Of a DNA stretch of 64,000 nucleotides, positions 44,863 to 53,076 are shown piece by piece. Made by a program: the position numbers and the translations under genes. Where the stretch lies: NCBI GenBank assembly GCA_963717455.1, contig OY970336.1:806001-870000 (forward strand). Direction: 5' to 3'. The notes beneath the pieces are model-generated. The model saw only the letters and a program-made list of their open reading frames with translations. It was not told where the DNA came from and made no database searches. Every line of letters starts with the position of its first letter. Position 1 is the first letter of the stretch. Source of the DNA: Bog-473 sp963717455. GTDB taxonomy: Bacteria > Actinomycetota > Acidimicrobiia > Acidimicrobiales > RAAP-2.

Positions 44863-46428
44863 CCCGCGGCCTCGGCGTCGCCCAGATGTGCGAACAGGGT
44901 GTCGGCACCATGGAGATGGGCCGGGGCCAGCGGTGCCTCCGCAACGTCGATCCCCTCCGCCTCGGTGCCCGCCGCCAGGATTCCCTTGATGGTGCGATAG
45001 CCAGGATCACCGACGTCTATGGCCCGGTGGCACGCCATGTCGAGTCGCACATCACCGTGGCGCTCGGCCAGACCGATGACGCCTTGGGCCGCACGCAGGC
45101 GGTGCAGCGCCCCGTCCTCGAGCAACCCGAGCACCACCTCGAGCACCGAGGGGCCCAGTTCACCGGCTCGCCGTCGGCACCAGGTGGGCGTGCGCATGAA
45201 GAAGGCCACCTTGTGCGGCGGGTAGTCCGCCCAGTCGGTCTGGCGTCCCCGTTCGATCCGGGCCCACGTCTTGATCACCGCGCCATCGGAGAAGACTTCG
45301 ACGGTTCGTTCGCCGGCGCGGGCGTCGACCTGGCGGCCGATGAAGCGCCAGGGCACCGAATACAGCGCCTTGCCCACCTTGATGTAGCAGTCCGGTCCGA
45401 CTTTCGGACGCGACCATGCTGCCAGCTCGAATGTCGTGTGCGGCAAGGTGATCAGCGTCGGTGCCTCGACCGCTTCGAAGATGGACAGCGGGGAGGCACC
45501 CTCGAGCGATCGATGCAGCGCGTCGGCCGGCCACGTCTGTGCACCAGCTCAGCGCTCCAGCCTGCATGTGGGGGAGATCGATCCACTCGCGGCCGGCGAA
45601 ATACGAGTCGCGGACGTAGGGCATCGGCCGCTCCACCCGCGGCTTGTCTTTGGGCTTGGCTGCCCGGGCCGGATCGATCAGGCATTTGTAGTGCTCGGCC
45701 AGCTCTCCATAGGCGTGGTTGAGCTTGGGGTCATAGATGTCGGGTTTGATGACGCCGGTCTTCAGGTTGTCGGGCACCAGGCGCCGCGGCACGCCGCCGA
45801 AGTACTCGAACGCATCGCGGTGCGCCGCCACCCAGGCGCTCTGGTCCATGCGAAAGGTCGGACGGACGAACATGTGCCGGCTCATGGCCAGCACCATGAC
45901 AAAGGCCCACACCCTCCTCCAGTGCTGCAGAGTCGGGTCGAACCACCGGCCCAGGTAGCCGTAATCGATCTGGGCCTCTTCGCCGGCCGCGACGTCGGGG
46001 CGCAGCACCGTCACCTTGTTCTCCAGCGCCTCGTCGGGGAACTCGAGCCAGACGTAGCGCCGGAAGCTCGAGATGCCGACGTCGAGGCCCTGCTCGTCAC
46101 GCAGGCGCTGGTGCACGGTTGTGGCCTTGTTCGTCTTGAGCATCTCGGCAATGCGCTCCCTGTGCGCGTCGATCACCCCATGGGTGCGGCTGCGGGCCCG
46201 CGGGTCGGTCAGCTCTGGGAACCAGTCCCGGACCAGCGCGGCCCACTGGTCCCGAGACAGCGGCGGACCCCCCGGGGCCAACCCGGACGCCTCGGCCGGT
46301 GCCACGTACTTGCGGATGGTCTTTCGGTCCGTCCCCAGGCTCTGCGCCACCACCGCGATGGGTCGGCCGGCATGCCAGTGGATGAGGATCTCCACGATGT
46401 CGATCACGTCAAACGTTCTCCTTGCCAT
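44859..46428 (-). pseudogene. istA: IstA transposase, frameshifted
   Basis: From ATG 46428 the frame shows the HTH (MLKTNKATTVHQRLRDEQGL), the DDE catalytic region (EEAQIDYGYLGRWFDP; FGGVPRRLVPDNLKTGVIKP; IDPARAAKPKDKPRVERPMP) and QAGALSWCTDVAGRR. It then leaves the family pattern. The expected continuation (LHRSLEGASPLSIFEAVEAP, LITLPHTTFELAAWSRPKVG) is in the next frame, which runs to 44859. A one-base indel near 45510-45525 breaks the transposase downstream of the catalytic triad. Confidence 0.85.
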
Positions 46429-46505
46429 GTGCTCCTCGCTCGCCTGGGGGACGAACGAAGCGGTTAGTTGGTCAAGGAGCCCGGTGGGGGGATCCCCACC
46501 CTGAA

Positions 46506-46580
46506 GTGGGGAATTACGTGAACGTCGAGGTGGGGAATTACTTGAACGCCCTACCCATCTGGTGGGGAATTACTTGAACG
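46506..46580 (+). repeat. three IS21 subterminal repeats, right end
   Basis: GTGGGGAATTACGTGAACG at 46506, then GTGGGGAATTACTTGAACG at 46530 and 46562. They lie between istA and the terminal end. Confidence 0.85.
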
Positions 46581-46586
46581 CCGACA

Positions 46587-46591
46587 TCGAG
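46587..46591. repeat. target-site duplication TCGAG, right copy
   Basis: Matches 43697-43701. Confidence 0.85.
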
Positions 46592-47167
46592 GCAGGCCAA
46601 GATGCCCTCGACGTGGGAACGCTCGTTGAAGAGGTCGAACCGGGACCCCGGCACGATTGCCAACGGGTGGGGGTGGTCGGCCAGAAGCTCGAGCAGGGTG
46701 CCGAGTCCCGCGGTGAGCAGCTCGGGGGTGACGACCAGTTCGGAGAACACCGGGCGCTCGATGCCCTCCCAGCGGACTCGGTCCCCGAAGGTGACGCCGG
46801 CCTCGAGGATGCCCCGCAGCCCCGCGGCGTTCCGGCCGCCGGGGGTCATGGCCGACGGGGTGATGAACGCCGTGACACTGAGCTCGCTCTGCACGGCCAC
46901 AGCCTGGGCCACGGGGTCGAAGAGCCCGGCGGTGACAGCCCGCTCCTCCATGTAGAGCGCCGGGTCGAAGAGGATCGGGCGCTGCTGGTCGACCCGGCGG
47001 AACTCGTGGGCGGCGACTTGTCCTGCCCGGTTGGCGAAGATCAAGCCACCGGCAGTTTCGGCGAGCGACTCGAAGTCCGACCGTTGGTTGTTGCCGATGT
47101 AGGCGAACGCGGGCGCATCGATCGCGACCTGCCGCCCGACGCCGAAAGGAAGAGAACTGGCCATGAT
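46587..47167 (-). pseudogene. 5' part of TGT/DpdA-like gene interrupted by IS21 element
   Basis: From ATG 47167 (MASSLPFGVGRQVAIDAPAF) the frame gives 193 codons up to LFNERSHVEGILACLD, where the IS21 end begins. The segments PALYMEERAVTAGLFDPVAQ and AGLRGILEAGVTFGDRVRWE resemble alternating strand/helix of a TIM barrel. With the 3' part at 43198-43696 it makes one uninterrupted protein. The TGT/DpdA-like assignment rests mainly on the CxCxxC motif in the other half. An unrelated TIM-barrel enzyme remains possible. Confidence 0.65.
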
Positions 47168-47438
47168 CACATGGTCGCGCGGGCTCGTGACGCGATCGCG
47201 GATGGCAGGTCGCGACCTCGCGATTCGGCGACTTGCGATGTGTTGTCTGCCGTGCCCTCGGGCTGGTCCGTCCGTCGCCCTTTGCGCTGATCCGTCGCGC
47301 CCGCCGAGGCGACGGACACCAGATGACAAGGCGGTCCACAGGTGCCACTTATGCGGTCTGAACTGGCCTTATATCTTCTGCCTCGGCTGCCAGCCGGTGA
47401 CACCTAGTGACAGTGTTTGCCTGTTATTAACGCGGTTT

Positions 47439-47458
47439 GGTTCTCACGGCGGTTCTCA
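47439..47458. repeat. 20-bp direct repeat, right copy (putative att site)
   Basis: Identical to 40300-40319. It lies in the 340-base gap between the interrupted TGT-like gene and the HNH endonuclease, where nothing else was seen. Confidence 0.6.
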
Positions 47459-47507
47459 AAACAGGCCCGTCTGACTGTCTTATGCCGATCGTGAACAGTC
47501 GACGATG

Positions 47508-48416
47508 CTACGACGCCCAAAGGAATGTTGCATATCGTAATTCCAAGCGATCCGGGTCAGGCTTTGAGGCTCGATTGCGCGGCACGGTGATCGTCGTGCC
47601 GTGCATCTCCTGAAGGCCATGCCTGAGCATCGGGCCGTCGACTTCGTCGAGCAGCTTCTGATTGATTCTGACCTCGTGCTTTGGAGTGATGCCGAGAAAG
47701 TTGCGGTCGAACGCCGCATGGTGGATCTTGCACAGCGCCATTCCGTTCGGCACCACAGGATCGCCACCGTCCTCGTTGTCACCAATGATGTGCGCAGCAT
47801 CGAGCAATTCGGCATGTCGCAGACGGCAGACGGCGCAACTCGACGAATACGCCTGTAACACTTGCTCTCGAAAAACCGGCTGATGTAGTCGCTGCTTCGT
47901 CATTCGTGCCGCGTAGACTTTCTCGGGAGCGGTGAGCGTCGAGAGGTCGAGACCCACCTCGCCTCGTGAGAAGCTCAACACGAACTCGTGGCGGATCGGA
48001 TCGTCACCCGCGATATATACCGGGAAGACCGGTTCGTAGACGCTTCGCCGTACCCCTATGAAGTAGGCCAGCGGGAGTTTGAATTCCATCGCTGCTCGAA
48101 GTGCTCGGTTAGTGGCCAGATTGGGATCAGTCCCTTCGTACTTATAGCGGGGATATCCATCTTCACCGATGGAGTCTTCATAGGGCCGTTGTCGCCCGAC
48201 GCTGGTGAACGCGGTGGTGATCGACAGGGCGGCATCGAGCTGGCGGGGCTTGTGGATCCCATGCCCACGGGTCTGGCGCATCACGATCATCTCTCCGGTG
48301 AACGAGAATCCGGCTGTCTGCTCCCACGTGAGATAGCCACTAGCGGATTCAGCTATCAGCATCCTTAGGTGCTCAAACATGGCCTCTCGGATTGCGAGCT
48401 CCCGCAGATGATCCAC
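47508..48416 (-). CDS. McrA/COG3440-type HNH restriction endonuclease
   Basis: The 302-residue protein starts at GTG 48416. The N-terminal 150 residues (GIHKPRQLDAALSITTAFTS, YKYEGTDPNLATNRALRAAM, then YEPVFPVYIAGDD) match the SRA/SBD-like specificity part of predicted modification-dependent restriction enzymes. The C-terminal HNH has CAVC (194-197), LLDAAHIIGD, VVPNGMALCKIHHAAFDRNF, so both zinc cysteines/histidines and the catalytic His are present. It probably cuts foreign or modified DNA. Confidence 0.85.
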   Translation of the reverse strand: MDHLRELAIREAMFEHLRMLIAESASGYLTWEQTAGFSFTGEMIVMRQTRGHGIHKPRQLDAALSITTAFTSVGRQRPYEDSIGEDGYPRYKYEGTDPNLATNRALRAAMEFKLPLAYFIGVRRSVYEPVFPVYIAGDDPIRHEFVLSFSRGEVGLDLSTLTAPEKVYAARMTKQRLHQPVFREQVLQAYSSSCAVCRLRHAELLDAAHIIGDNEDGGDPVVPNGMALCKIHHAAFDRNFLGITPKHEVRINQKLLDEVDGPMLRHGLQEMHGTTITVPRNRASKPDPDRLELRYATFLWAS

Positions 48417-48616
48417 CGCGACAGCCTGCCAGGTCCGGGATCTGGGTGACGAATGAATTGGGCGCGCTCCTCCCGTCGCGCAGACAAGATGGCATCGCGC
48501 TCGGCCTTGGCGTCATCAGCTACCTGCCGGCGGTCTGGACTCGCCGAGATCGTACGGAGATACTCCAGCCCCAGCGTGAAGACATTTGCCCCGATGAACC
48601 TGACGACGATGCTCAT
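48365..48616 (-). CDS. possible small protein upstream of HNH gene
   Basis: An 83-residue frame begins ATG 48616 (MSIVVRFIGANVFTLGLEYL) and has a charged middle (DDAKAERDAILSARREERAQ). It overlaps the HNH gene start by 52 bases. The N-terminal half looks coding, but GAAAGG directly abuts the ATG, which is poor spacing. It could be a short partner or the decayed end of another gene. Confidence 0.3.
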   Translation of the reverse strand: MSIVVRFIGANVFTLGLEYLRTISASPDRRQVADDAKAERDAILSARREERAQFIRHPDPGPGRLSRWIICGSSQSERPCLST

Positions 48617-48964
48617 CCTTTCGCCGATGCAAAGTCCGCGCGATGCCTCTTCGGGACGCAGTCACCAGCGGCATGGTCGCCAGCGCCTTCCATCACGACC
48701 GAGGCCACCAAGGTCCGGCGAGCCGTCGCTCCTACTCAACCAACAAGGCAGTCCAGCCCGCAGTAAGTGTCCAACCAGCACCCTCCTGTGTACGAACGCG
48801 CTTTCGCGGTCCCGACCGATGGCCCGGCGAACTGGCCGTCTAGATCCAGGTCATCGGCCCGAGTAGTCCTGATGTTTCCGCTCGACCTGGACACGGCAGC
48901 GGTGGAACTCGATTGGCTGTGAAATTGCTGGCATCACGTTTGGCTATCTGATAATTCGAGTTGT
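48617..48964. other. intergenic, nothing recognised
   Basis: No gene, repeat or RNA could be supported. It separates the HNH gene from the plus-strand nuclease module and probably contains promoters in both directions. Confidence 0.4.
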
Positions 48965-49423
48965 GTGAATGACGACGAGCTGACTGACCTTTTCAACGTT
49001 CTCTCGGAAACTGTTCGCTCTCGCGGCTTAGGGTGGCTGGTCGACGAAGTCAATGTCGCCATCGCCACGGGGATCGAAGCAGCTGAGAGCGCAGATGAAC
49101 CCGATCAATCCAAGAGAGGTGAGCTCCGGTCGACTCGCCGCGATTATGAACCGCTCGAGCACGTTGATCTTCTCCTTGAGGGGGTCGGACGGGTTGTACA
49201 AAACGTGGCGGCGATCGAAGATTCCATAGAATCATTTTTCGAAGAAGAGCGGACGCATGGTGAGGCGCCGTCCGAAGTGTCTTTTCTTTCAGAGCCCAAC
49301 AGTGTCAACGGACAGGTCACGGGCTTCCAACTGTCAGGGAGAAGTGAGTCCACACCTCGTCTAAGTACTGCGGCCACCGTATCGGCCGAAATTGAGCGTG
49401 TACGTCGAGAGATTAGAAGTTGA
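48965..49423 (+). CDS. acidic helical protein, partner of nuclease-like gene
   Basis: The 152-residue protein begins with GTG 48965 (MNDDELTDLFNVLSETVRSR). It is acidic and largely helical (EHVDLLLEGVGRVVQNVAAI, EDSIESFFEEERTHG), with a less ordered C-terminus. Its stop overlaps the TTG start of the next gene by two bases, so the two are coupled. Base composition is lower in GC than the surroundings. No family recognised. Confidence 0.65.
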   Translation: MNDDELTDLFNVLSETVRSRGLGWLVDEVNVAIATGIEAAESADEPDQSKRGELRSTRRDYEPLEHVDLLLEGVGRVVQNVAAIEDSIESFFEEERTHGEAPSEVSFLSEPNSVNGQVTGFQLSGRSESTPRLSTAATVSAEIERVRREIRS

Positions 49424-50098
49424 CTGACGCCGACGATATTGCGGCCGCGATCGCAGGCAACCTGGGTCCCGGAATTACGGGAAATCTGACCTCTGCCGAC
49501 AAAACTTGGGATCTCTACGAAGCGTATGTATTTACGCTTGTTATCAGAGCTGCACGTCAAGAAGGATTTGGCGTGGCTTATGAAAGTGTCACCTTTGCGC
49601 CATCGAGTTCATTTACATTTCGGACTAGCCCGGGTCATATCTATACATCCACTCAGCCATACTCATACGCGGTACTAACGGCGCCCAACCTCTTGCAGCT
49701 CGAAACCCATGTTGGGATTCGAGTGTTAGGCCGTTCTGGTGTTGCCCACGAATGTGACGTCGTATTGATCGAACGCGCGGAGGCGGAGATATGTCGTAGT
49801 CGTCGCGTTGATCCCGTCCACACGAAATCACATCTTGCTGTCGAATGTAAATTCTACTGGTGTATCTCTGGATCTTGGCTTGCTGCGAGGCTTTATCGGT
49901 TTTTCGGCGGATCTGAGTAAGCCCGTGTGTCGGCTTGCTTCCAATGTCTCCAGTCCCTCGATAGCAAAGCTCTTCAAATCGCACAAGCGCCTCTGGGAGG
50001 ATGAGTTGATCCCCGGATCAGAAGCTGAACAGCGGTTCATTGGAGACGTTCGATCCTTGCTCCACCGTTTTCAGTCCTCAGCGCGGGTTCTCAATTGA
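49420..50098 (+). pseudogene. PD-(D/E)XK-type nuclease, frameshifted after catalytic core
   Basis: The frame from TTG 49420 gives a helix with WDLYEAYVF (Glu35), then AHECDVVLIERA (Asp113) and LAVECKFY (Glu142, Lys144), the order of a restriction-endonuclease-like active site. After ECKFY the frame drifts and stops at 49920. The next frame carries TGVSLDLGLLRGFIGFSADL, SPSIAKLFKSHKRLWEDELI and EQRFIGDVRSLLHRFQ, and ends at 50098. A one-base indel near 49855-49862 would join them. Together with the preceding gene it looks like a two-gene defence-type module. Confidence 0.7.
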
Positions 50099-50334
50099 GT
50101 CGCATCTCCGCTGGTAGTCGACTCCGATCTTCAACAAAAATACCAAGGCCCTAACGGGCCGATCGGCATCGTCTCGAGCTCCGCGGCAGCTTTGCCGCGA
50201 TGAAAACGACTCCAGTCTCGTCCGGCTCTCTAGAGATGATCGAGCAGCTGATTGAGATGTGAAGCCGTGTCACCGTGAGTGTGCCCGATTCGATAGACAA
50301 ATCGTCTGTCGCCGTAGATGTCTCCGGGGTGGAT

Positions 50335-50745
50335 TCAGGCGGCACTACGTCCAAGCGCGACTACTCCTGCGGCGAAGATGCTGGCACCAACGATGGACAG
50401 AGCCACCTTCCCGGCCAGCTCTTGGCCGGCTTGCTGCTGGAGGCGAGAAGCCACCTTCAAGCCCTCGACCGCAAGTTCGTATTCGGGTCGGTAAAACGGG
50501 GGGATCACCATGCCAACAGCTGCCTCAATAACCTCGCCGTGGGTGGTGCCGAGCCAGGTTCCGAGTTGGAGTGAACGAAATTCGGTGTCCGCCACGAGGC
50601 CCTTGGCGAACTGCTCGACAGTAGGCAGCTGTTGCAGCCGGGCCGTCCGGCCCCATGGGTGCCCAGAGGTGTTCGGGATGAAGGTCACGCGCCGACGAAG
50701 GAAGTCGGCGAGCTGGTTGCACAGGGCTACTTGGGCTTGATTCAT
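50335..50745 (-). CDS. small membrane-anchored protein paired with XRE regulator
   Basis: The 136-residue product starts at ATG 50745, one base after the stop of the XRE gene. The body is helical (VEQFAKGLVADTEFRSLQLG), and the last 20 residues (VALSIVGASIFAAGVVALG) form a C-terminal transmembrane segment. A toxin/antitoxin-like pair or small membrane effector is possible, but there is no recognised family. Confidence 0.6.
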   Translation of the reverse strand: MNQAQVALCNQLADFLRRRVTFIPNTSGHPWGRTARLQQLPTVEQFAKGLVADTEFRSLQLGTWLGTTHGEVIEAAVGMVIPPFYRPEYELAVEGLKVASRLQQQAGQELAGKVALSIVGASIFAAGVVALGRSAA

Positions 50746-50746
50746 T

Positions 50747-50953
50747 TCAAGTCGTCCCCTTTCGGAACAGCTCTTCCAGGGCCACACCCAAAATGGCGCC
50801 CAAGGCGATAGCGAGCAGGACCTTTGGTTCACTCATGCCCTTCTCGATGTTGACGATGGTCTGGCGACTGACTCCGAGCTCACGCGCGAGAGCTTCCTGG
50901 GACAGGCCAGCCTTTTGGCGGTACTCCCGGACGTTCGACTGATACGGAGGCAC
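50747..50953 (-). CDS. XRE-family transcriptional regulator (short)
   Basis: The 68-residue protein is a Cro/C1 HTH with standard spacing (REYRQKAGLSQEALARELGV, SRQTIVNIEKGMSEPKVLLA). It belongs to the small YozG-like group. It is the first gene of a two-gene operon with the membrane protein at 50335. Confidence 0.85.
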   Translation of the reverse strand: MPPYQSNVREYRQKAGLSQEALARELGVSRQTIVNIEKGMSEPKVLLAIALGAILGVALEELFRKGTT

Positions 50954-51276
50954 CCCACGAGTCTGCCCTCACGACGTGGTTAGGTCAAGAATTCTTTACA
51001 AAGTGGGCTTGACAGGGATTCAGCGTGCCCGAGTTCGCCAGCAAGGGAGGGGTCGGCTCTCAGACCTCGAAGTGGGCATCGCGGTCTGCGACGAAATGCT
51101 CGAAGCCCGCCACGGGTCGTCCACCCATGACGCCTGGAGCCGCGTGCTCTCGACATGCAACCAGCTCACCGGACGGGCCCAGCGCGTCCAGTCGGGGACC
51201 TACGACGAGGACGGCAACCCGATTCCGCTGCGGCTCCATAGTTCGAGTGTGCCCCGGAGACCGCGCAGTTTCCGTT
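50954..51276. other. intergenic, nothing recognised
   Basis: No supported gene. It borders the broken 3' end of the helicase gene on its right side. Confidence 0.4.
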
Positions 51277-53076
51277 TCATGAGCCCGTGAGCTCGGATAC
51301 CCGGGGTCGAGACCGGCCACGTACACTTGTGCAGGGCGGGAGAGGGCGGATCCACATGGGGAGAAGATCCGGGACCACGGATGCCCGGGCGTGCTGGGGG
51401 GCGAGGATGTCCACGTTGCTCCCTCGGGGAGCCGATACTTGAACCGTCTGCTTGCCCAACTTGGTCGCCCGGGCGAGCATCCTGTCGACGGGCACCTTCG
51501 CCTCGGCACCCATGCGAGCACCGCTACCGGCGGCGACATGCACCAGGAAGTCCCGGAAGAAAGGGTGACTCTCGAGCGCGGCCTTCATCGCGTGAGCGGA
51601 CGCAACCGTGGGAAGAAGCCAGACGGTGTGATCCACCGCTCCTACGAAGCGGCTGTCGCTGTAGGGAAAGGGCGGCTTGAAGTTGTTGAGCAGCTTCTCC
51701 GTCGCTGATTGGGTGAGCCGACCCCGCAGCATGTTGAGGAATTCCGTAACCCGATCCGGGTCCACGAAGTGGTACTCGGAGCCGACCTTGTTCGCAGCGA
51801 AGTACCCGGACAGGTCGAAGAGACCGTCCTCACCCTGGTCGATGGCGACGGACGCCATCTCCGAGAGCGCGTAGGTGAACATCTGCATCTGAGGCAGTTC
51901 AAGGTAGGGATTGCGCTCAGGGTCGCGGCTGGGGTCGGTGCCCCACTGCTGCTTCGCGTACTGCTCGTCAGGATACGTCCAGTTGTAGATCGCGTCCTCG
52001 TTGAACTCGCCTTCGGTCAAGGCACGAAACGGCGTCCCCGAGAGGTAGAGGAATGTCTTGCCTGACAACCGGAGGTCTTTGGCGTCGAGATCGGTCTTGA
52101 TGCCTGCCTCCGGAGTAGAGGTGAACACGCGTGGCGTCCCCGATGCGACAAGGTCAGCAACCTCGTCGGCCCTTTGCGCCGCGCCTTCCGCCGCCTTGTG
52201 CTCATCAGCGGCGGACTCCGGTGCCATCGTCGCCGGGCTGCACACTTCCTTCGCGGCACCTTGCCACGCGCCGAAGTGGTACTCGTCGAGCACGATGCAG
52301 TCCCAGTCGATCAGATGCACGTCCTCGTTGCGGCCTTTGACCTCGCCCTCGGAGGTCGTGCCAAGGAGGTCTTGAAACGAGGCGAACCACACCAGTGGAG
52401 ATGGCGTATCCGGATCGTCGGGGTGGTCCCGGTCGACGAAGAGCCAGTCGACGAAGTCGGTGTGGCTGGTGAGGTCATCGTGCCATGCGGCGCGCACGGC
52501 AGGCTTATAGGTCAGCACCAGGACGCGCTTCCATCCCATACGGCGTGCCAACTGGTAGGTGGTGAAGGTCTTGCCGAACCGCATCTTGGCGTTCCACAAG
52601 AAGCGCGGCGGCTGCGGGTCATCGGCATGCTCGCCAAAGTAGGCGGCGGTCCGATCCACTGCCTCGCGCTGCTCAGGCCGCATCCCAAAGTCTTCGGTGC
52701 GCATCGGGTCAAAGGGACGCCTGGCGCGGACCGCAGCGATCGCGGCGCGCACTTCTGCGATGGTTGCCTCGACGACCTCACTCGAGCGCTGGACACCGGC
52801 AGCGTCGAGGACCTTGTGGACGTCGTGATCGTCGAAGGTCGAGCCGTCGTCGCGCACCGCCGGCTCGTCGACGTGGATGATGATCCCCTCGCCGTCGGGG
52901 TACACGGTGCCCGTCTGCTCTTTGACGCGCACCCTGGGGTCGGGACGCCCGGTATAGCCGACCTTGAGACGTCCGTGTCCTTCGAATGTGGTGGAACCGA
53001 CGGTGCGCGTCCAGTCCGTGTCGTAGCCGGGCGCGCTGTATACGTAGATGCGTCCCGGCGACTTGGGTGCGCTCAC
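51277..53076 (-). pseudogene. GIY-YIG-like/DEAD-type helicase of R-M system, C-terminal half missing
   Basis: From GTG 53076 the protein has a T5orf172/GIY-YIG-like N-terminus (RIYVYSAPG at 9-17, GRLKVGYTGR at 35-44) and a helicase ATPase domain (AKMRFGKT at 163-170, DEYHFG at 264-269, SGTPFRALTEGEFNEDAIYN). After KLGKQTVQVS (breakpoint about 51433), where family members have the second helicase domain, the sequence is unrelated for 51 codons. The missing C-terminal portion appears on the plus strand at 55610. It overlaps the methylase stop by four bases and would have translocated on and cut unmodified DNA. Confidence 0.8.

Larger units (their letters stand above)
43702..46586 (-). mobile_element. 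IS21-family element with passenger ORF
   Basis: The element is 2885 bp. The left end reads TGTGGACGTTGCCGTAATTC and the inverted right end TGTCGGCGTTCAAGTAATTC, both continuing with CCCA. A 5-bp duplication TCGAG flanks it. Subterminal copies of GTGGGGAATTAC[G/T]TGAAC follow on both sides (43733-43750; 46506-46524, 46530-46548, 46562-46580), as is usual for IS21 transposase binding. It carries istA (frameshifted), istB and a third small gene. Confidence 0.93.

Noticed and set aside
43170..45722. Plus-strand frames opposite istB and istA
   Set aside because: Shadows of high-GC3 genes on the other strand.
50143..50165. Hairpin GGCCC-TAAC-GGGCC
   Set aside because: Five base pairs and no T run. 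Too weak to call a terminator.
51060..51539. Minus-strand 159-codon frame at the helicase end
   Set aside because: Low-complexity and overlapping the junction; no domain seen.
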